Shown piece after piece: positions 57,966 to 64,000 of a DNA stretch of 64,000 nt (its first letter is position 1; every line of letters begins with the position of its first letter). The stretch comes from Paguma larvata (taxonomy: Eukaryota; Chordata; Mammalia; Carnivora; Viverridae), in contig CM057831.1 in assembly GCA_030068075.1 (NCBI GenBank), positions 7,515,464 to 7,579,463 of the forward strand, given 5' to 3'. The notes beneath the pieces are model-generated. The model saw only the letters and a program-made list of their open reading frames with translations. It was not told where the DNA came from and made no database searches. The translations under genes and the position numbers were made by a program.

Positions 57966-59558
57966 TGTATCGGTACCAAATCCAGATTGTTTCCAAGTTC
58001 CCCAGAGTGTCAGAAATTGGCAGGGCCAGAAGTGCACCGAGGACTCTTCCGTGGTTCTGATTCCCTGCCCCCAACCCTTGGGACAAGTCAGGCAGGCATT
58101 TTAGCAGGCTTGGTTCCTCCCCAAGCCCAGCCTGGTGCCAGGTCTTGGAGCCTTTCATTCATCATTCTCGATGAGGAATTAACTCATTGGGGTTGATTTA
58201 TGGAGATAGGCAGGAGCTTCTGCCAGCAGCACCCAGGCAGGCTCTCTCTCTTGATTTCTTGCCCCTCCCTGTCTCCGAAGCACACTGGCATTGAAGCTCA
58301 TCTTGAATCTTAAGAGCTTGTGGACTCATTGCAAATTTAAGCATGTGCCCTCTCGACCCTCAGGATTATGTGTTTTTTTCTTTCTTGATCTTTAAGGAGG
58401 CGTATCTCTAAGGGGAAGGCAGAGCTTCACCAAGAGGAGATGGAGGTTGCAGAGAGAACAAACCTGCATATACTAAGCTCTCTTCCACGATCTGAATGAC
58501 AGTGAAGACACATCTTGTCAAATTACCGCTTCAGTCAAACAGGCTCACCCTCACCAACGTTGACAACAGAATGATTTCACATCAAAAAAAAAAAAAAAAA
58601 AGAAAAAGAAAGAGTGAGAGACAGGGAAATAAACTCTAGGCTATTAACAGGGCTCCCATTTCACCGAGCTAATACAGGTTCCTGTGTCTTCTTGTGTAGT
58701 CCTCCAGATAGCTATAAGAGAGAGAGGTTCAGGTTGTGTCTGTGTCCAAGCTGCTCTGTTAGCTGAAATGAGAGCCCTGTGGGGACATCAGGCCACCGGG
58801 TGGTAGGGAATGCAGGGAGAACGGTGGTTAGTGGGCTCCACCACATGCTCTCCTAACTTCCCATGGTGCCTCCTCTTCCCTCGTCAGGGGGCGGGCCCAG
58901 AGCTCTCCGTGCCGCTGGACTGGTAGCTATAATTCAGGCAGCCCCAGGTGCCGTGCTCCTTCAAGATGTCAGGGCTGCTATGGAAGCAGAGGAATGAAAA
59001 ACAGACCGAGTCAAGGTCAGGCCTTAGGCGGAGAAAGGGCATCACCAAAGCTGGTATGAATGAAAGAATGGATGAGGTTGGGGGAGTATAGAGCTGAGAG
59101 CAGGGCTGAAACAGTGGATGCATTGCCGCTAAGGGTGAGCTAGTGAAACAGCGACAGAGGAGAATCCACACTTGGCACTAGTGACGTGCGATGAAGAAGG
59201 AAGTGTGAGGGAACTCACACACGTGGTCGGCAGCTCCATATGGAGAACAGCACTGGCCGATGATGGCCTTTTCAAAGTCTTATGGGTCCCTTCCCCGTGG
59301 GTGTGCCTTTCCTAGATCTAAAGAGGGGTACCCAAAGCTCTGTTCCACTGCGTATATGTCACCGGGCCCTGGGTGAAGCAGCTCTTGCCACAGAGAAGTT
59401 TTTATCATAAAGATCATCGCTGACTCCACCAGATCCATCTGCCTGGTCTTTACAACTGGCCTCCCGTACACTCGTATTTCTAGATGCTTTTAAATCTGTG
59501 TTTTACCAGTCTGGATGCTGACTCCCTGTCTATTCCTGACATGACGCTTTTGATTTGG
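57966..59558. other. Unassigned non-coding DNA
   Basis: Contains a poly(A) run with GAAA units at 58584-58615, possibly the tail of an unrecognised retroposon. No gene supported. Confidence 0.4.
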
Positions 59559-59570
59559 AAAACTTGATTT

Positions 59571-60532
59571 TTTTAAACAATTTATTGTCAAATTGGTTTC
59601 CATGCAACACCCAGTGCTCATCCCAACAAGTGCCCTCCTCTGTGACCGTCACCCTCTCTCCCCTCTCCCATACCCCCATCAACCCTCAGTTTGTTCTTAG
59701 TATTTTAGAGTCTCTTATGTTTTGTCTCCCTCCCTTTCTGTGGCTTTTGTTTTTTAGTTTCACCTCTTACCCTCCCCCATGGTTTTCTGCTAAGTCTCTC
59801 AAAATCCACCTATGTGTGGAAACATACGGTATCTGTCTTTCTCTGACTGACTTATTTCACTTGGCATAATACCCTCCAGTTCCATCCATGTTGCCTACGT
59901 ATGGCCAGATTCATTCTTTCTCACTGCCACATAGTAGTCCATTGTATATATAAACCATATCTTCTTTATCTACTCGTCAGTTGATGGACACTTGGTCTCT
60001 TTCCATGATTTGGCTATTGTCGAAAGTACTGCTATGAACATCGGGGTACACGTGCCCCTATGCATCTACACTCCTGTATCTCTTGGGTAAATTCCTAGCA
60101 GTGCTATTGCTGGGTCATAGGGTAGTTCTATTTTCATTTTTTTTGAGGAACCTCCATGCCGTTCTCAGAGTGGCTGCACCAGTTTGCATTCCCACCAACA
60201 GTGTAGGAGGGTGCCTGCTTCTCCACATCCCCGCCAGCATCTATAGTTTCCTGATTTGTTCATTTTAACCACTCTGACCCGTGTGAGGTGGTATCTCAGT
60301 GTGGTTATGATTTGTATTTCCCTGATGATGAGTGACTTTGAGCATCGTTTCATGTGTCTGTTGGCCATCTGAATGTCCTCTTTGGAGAACTGTCTGTTCA
60401 TATCTTCCACCCATTTCTTCACTGGATCATTTGTTTTCAGGTGTGGAGTTTGGTAAGCTGCTTATAGATTTTAGATACTAACCCTTATCCAATATGTCAT
60501 TTGCAACTATCTTTTCCCATTCCCTGGGTTGC
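59571..60532 (-). mobile_element. 5'-truncated young L1
   Basis: Minus-strand L1 of the same lineage as the 12-kb element: 3' UTR complement from aatttattgtcaaattggtt, then the ORF2 C-terminal part, ending where the body is cut at about 60532. Perfect 11-bp target duplications aaacttgattt lie at 59560-59570 and 60533-60543. Confidence 0.95.
60165..60532 (-). pseudogene. L1 ORF2 C-terminal remnant
   Basis: The longest open piece (60165-60422) encodes the region before and including the Cys box. It retains C-x3-C-x7-H-x4-C (CWRGCG...HCWWEC). Downstream ORF2 sequence toward 59880 is present but out of frame or stopped. It lacks the endonuclease and reverse transcriptase, so it is inactive. Confidence 0.9.
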
Positions 60533-60841
60533 AAACTTGATTTCTGATTTCTTGCCTGTATCCGTATTTTCACAACTCTTTACTTCTAGTCACAAATCGC
60601 CTCTTCTAGATCCAGTGTATTTCAAGCGATTCTTGTTTTACTGCTACTCTGGGTCCATTATGATAGAGGCCATGTGATACCCTCCACTGAAGACTGACCA
60701 TTTCCATAAGTCCAACGCCACTAGCAGGTACTCATTATCTGATGACCAGACACATCTGGGTTTGGGAGAGACTTCAAAGATACCCAATTTTGATGCCTTT
60801 CCGACTTGCAAATTTCCTTATTCTATCATCTCAAAATAATA
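60533..60841. other. Unassigned non-coding DNA
   Basis: No gene or named repeat recognised. Confidence 0.4.
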
Positions 60842-60990
60842 AAAGCTAACATTAATGGACTCGGCTAAACCCTTTCCATATATTACTTCATTTAATCTTG
60901 ACATCAATTCTGTGGGGAAACAATATCATCCCCGTGGAGTAGTTTAGGAAACAGAGCTCATGTGCTTAATCACCATCCCACATTGACACC
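60842..60990 (-). mobile_element. MIR SINE remnant
   Basis: Antisense order: agctaacattaatggactcg, cttcatttaatcttgacatc, tctgtggggaaacaatatca, tttaggaaacagagctcatg. Confidence 0.75.
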
Positions 60991-63900
60991 ACTTACTTTT
61001 GGTCCCGAGCTTCCACTTGGATGTCTCCAAGAGAGAGGAACTCAAGTCCTCTTGGGACATCCTGCTCCATCTTTGGCAGTTCTGACCTTGAGAAAGCAGC
61101 TTCTTATGTTGAAATGAAAACCTTCTCTATAATTTTTACCCATTGCCCTGGTTTTACACCTTAGTAAGACAAAACAAAGCTGACGGTTCTGTAAATACCA
61201 CATCTCACATGTTTCTCTTAAAATTTGCAAGACAGCTCCAGGTTCAACTTTTTCTCATATGACTGTTTTTGATGCTACCTGATGGTTCCTTCCGTTGTGG
61301 CACCAGGCAAGGCTCTAATAATTGTATTGTAAATATAATGATCTATTCTACTGTAATTTTTTTTGTTTGTTTCTACCATTTCTTTTCTCTCTTGTGCTAA
61401 ATTTTATAGGTTAAGCAAAAGATGTATAAGACAAAGTCCTTGCCCTCAAGCTAAAATTTTATTGTTTCTGGGATAAGAAACAATAAGGCTGTATATTTAG
61501 TAAACTATATATTGCGTGGATCTGACTACGGGCATGACAGAAAATCCAACAAGGGGGACAGAAAAAGGCAGGAGCCATAGGCGAACTCTTCTTGCGAGTC
61601 TTGTGGCTTCCCTGGACTTCTGTGGTGGGTAGCTATAGAACAGCAGAACAGAGGGTATTTGGGGTGGTAAGCTGCAGGGTTATAGCACAGGTTGCATGTT
61701 GAAGGTGAAAAGGAGAATGACTCTGTAGGGGGTTTGGGAAATGAGGATGGGGAAGAGCTAAAGTTTAGATGGAGATGAGAAGGGGATGGGGGAAATCTTG
61801 AATATTAAGCTAAAGGATTTATATGCACGGGGACATGGACTCATTGAGAGAGAAGAAGGTTATTGTAAGGGCATTTTGTTCAGTCCAGCCTTTCATGTGC
61901 CTAAAACTTCTGTGCAAGGCACCCGTGCTAATTTCTATCGCCATTCCAATTTACCCCCGGCTGGCTTCTCTGTCTCTGTCGATTTCAATCAGAGCCGGCC
62001 CCTTTTCCTTTCCCTCCCCTGCATCCTACTTTACCTGAAAAGTGCTGTCTTCCCGCAGTTAGACTCCTCATTTCCTGCCAGGATTACTGCTCTGGGATAC
62101 CTGCCTGCCTCCTGCTTCTACTCCTTCCAGAGCTCCCTCCACACAGCTGCCAGCTACTGCCCGAGCCTACTGTAGCACTTCCTGCTTGCTCTCGCCCATG
62201 GCCTCTCCAACCTCTTTAGAACAAAGTCCACGCTTCCTGCCCCCTTTCCAGCCTCATCTCCAGTGACATGAACCCTACGCCCAAGAGTACCAAAAACTGT
62301 TTAATTGCGTGACCATACCACATTCTCTCTCATTTTCTTGGCCTTTATGTTCGTTACTTATTCTCTATAGAACAACTCTCACCTTGTATTAATATCCTTC
62401 AAGATTCAGCTTAGTGTGGCCTCCAGGGACACTTCTGTGGCCCATCTGAGCTGAATTAGGTGGCCCTCCACTTCCTATGTCCTGTGGCATTTCATGGCCA
62501 GTTCAGTGTCCTGAGTGCAACTGGGCACCTACCATACTGAGCAAGAAGCCACAGAAAACAAGTAAGCTGTCTTCGTTACTGAAAAGCCAGAGATTCACAG
62601 AATCCAACCCAGAGAACCAGGCTTGAAAAATAATCCGAAATCCAGTGAAACTCAAAAGTCTGGCTGCAGGAACCCCAGAAAAGGCCATGCTATAGATGCA
62701 ATCTGTTCTACATATGTTCGCTATCCTGGGGACAGACGCGACCTCCAAATGTTCTCACGCGGGGATAGTTAGGAATTCCCACTCACGGGGCAGTTTTAAA
62801 TTTGGGGCTACCTATCTTCAGTCTCCTACTTTCTTAATTTACACTGATGTAATTAAAGCTGCCTTGAGGCAGGGGGATGGATGAATTGGCTCCCGAATCC
62901 TGAGGAGTAACTCCATCTCAGCTATGAACTCTGCAAACTCAGGAAACCAATCAGACTGCTTTGGAACAGTCCTCCGGCTTCACAGAGTAGTGGAGAGAAA
63001 GCTCAACAGGAAGCTGTCAGAGTAAACAACGAGATGATGCTTAATAAACAATTTCCAGCATTTTGTAGCTGATAATAATTGCTCACTTAAGTCTCCCGAA
63101 GCTTTAATTTGGTAGGTCTGTAATCAATGGCAGTTTTCTCCCCGAGGTAGGGAAAGGCTGAGTGACAGAGAGAATTGCAAGTTCTTGTGTGATGCCAGTC
63201 CCCGGAGTTGAAGGAAGGCGGGGCGGGGAGGTGGGTGGGAAGGCTTCTTGGCTTGCAAACGGATGGCAATGTGAAGTGGAGGAAGGCTGGATCGAGATTC
63301 AAGGGAGCACAGGAAAAGACTATGAAATGTAGAAGTGGGACGTATTTATCAGCGGAGATGGCTACTTTTCCTCTGTACTCGGCTTTCCTCAACTGGTTCC
63401 CCAGTCAGCTCTCCGAGGCTCCACTCAGAGAAGATGGCACTCAGAGCTAGGCGGTTCAAACTCCCCCAGAGAATCCTAGCACAGCTGCATCCTGCCTGTA
63501 CAACTTCGGTGGTCCTTGCGTGTATATAACTCCCCTTAAGTCACTGGCTCTGATCGCTTAGATTCAAGTATGTGTCTTATATTCAAATAATTCCTGGTTT
63601 CCAGCTTCTCCCTTCAGATTAGCTCTTTATCCATCTCTCCCCATCTCTTCAGGCACCGCCGACTACCTTCACTATGGCCCTCCACGTGACCACACTAATC
63701 ACTCTGAAGGGACCCCACACCATCAGGACATGAGTTCACATTCACCATCAACTGGCATCCGATGCAGCTCCTGAGTGAAGCCGCTCACTTCCAGCTAGGA
63801 TGGCACCATGGCACGTAAATTGTTCTATCCCTGGTCACCAGGTCCCTGTGTAGTTCTTACACTCATCTTAGATACAAGACTGTAGTCCAGCCCCAGCTCC

Positions 63901-64000
63901 CACGCTACCAGCTTGGCACCGAGCACATATCAGATTTTGCTGATGTATTTGTGGCACCCAGAGGGGTCAGCACCGTGTTTTCTCTCCAGAAACAGCTTCA
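60991..64000. other. Unassigned non-coding DNA
   Basis: No gene, RNA or young repeat recognised. Overlapping frames at 61786-62175 (129 codons) and 63087-63392 lack domains. The texture is unique or anciently repetitive. Confidence 0.4.

Overview
The window is nuclear DNA of a carnivoran, almost certainly a cat (Felidae). The main evidence is about a dozen copies of the tRNA-Lys-derived SINEC_Fc-type retroposon, with its head box (ctcagtcggttaag), CT-rich 3' part and aaataaataaac tail. The LINE-1 3' ends are also of the carnivoran type. Ancient mammalian repeats (MIR, MLT1, MLT2/ERVL, old L1) fill much of the rest. No host protein-coding gene, rRNA, tRNA, snRNA or CRISPR can be supported. The only convincing long coding sequence is the LINE-1 ORF2.

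Layout. At 0-11 kb, AT-rich intergenic or intronic DNA carries a solo ERV1-like LTR, an MLT1 LTR, an MLT2 LTR with the start of its ERVL interior (SINE-interrupted), several SINEs, and an unexplained tandem/inverted repeat at 6.9-7.1 kb. At 11.2-16.3 kb lies a very young LINE-1 whose ORF2 is uninterrupted and keeps its endonuclease, reverse-transcriptase and Cys-rich residues. Its ORF1 has lost its centre. It sits between perfect 82-bp direct repeats, an unusually long target-site duplication that starts at a TT/AAAA endonuclease site. At 16.3-36.9 kb are nested repeats: an old repeat split by an MLT1 LTR and a SINE, a tetranucleotide array split by a SINE, and an old L1 holding a young twin-primed (half-inverted) L1. 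Also here are a G-rich run, a long (GGAA)n array and two AT-rich unique blocks that look like conserved non-coding elements.

From 37 to 64 kb the sequence is richer in GC and has no SINEC_Fc copy that I could find. It holds a CpG-rich patch (43.36-43.87 kb) with a perfect CRE, more candidate regulatory blocks, a CA-rich minisatellite, a retroposed unit at 50.8-51.4 kb that looks like an L1 3' transduction, and a 5'-truncated L1 at 59.6-60.5 kb.

How the parts act together. L1 ORF2 protein is the enzyme expected to copy both L1 and the SINEs, so the 12-kb element is the only candidate active machinery. The three young L1 insertions, the SINE duplications and the 3' transduction are products of the same target-primed mechanism at different times. 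The SINE-poor right half, with its CpG patch and AT-rich unique blocks, suggests regulatory DNA of a distant gene that is not in the window.
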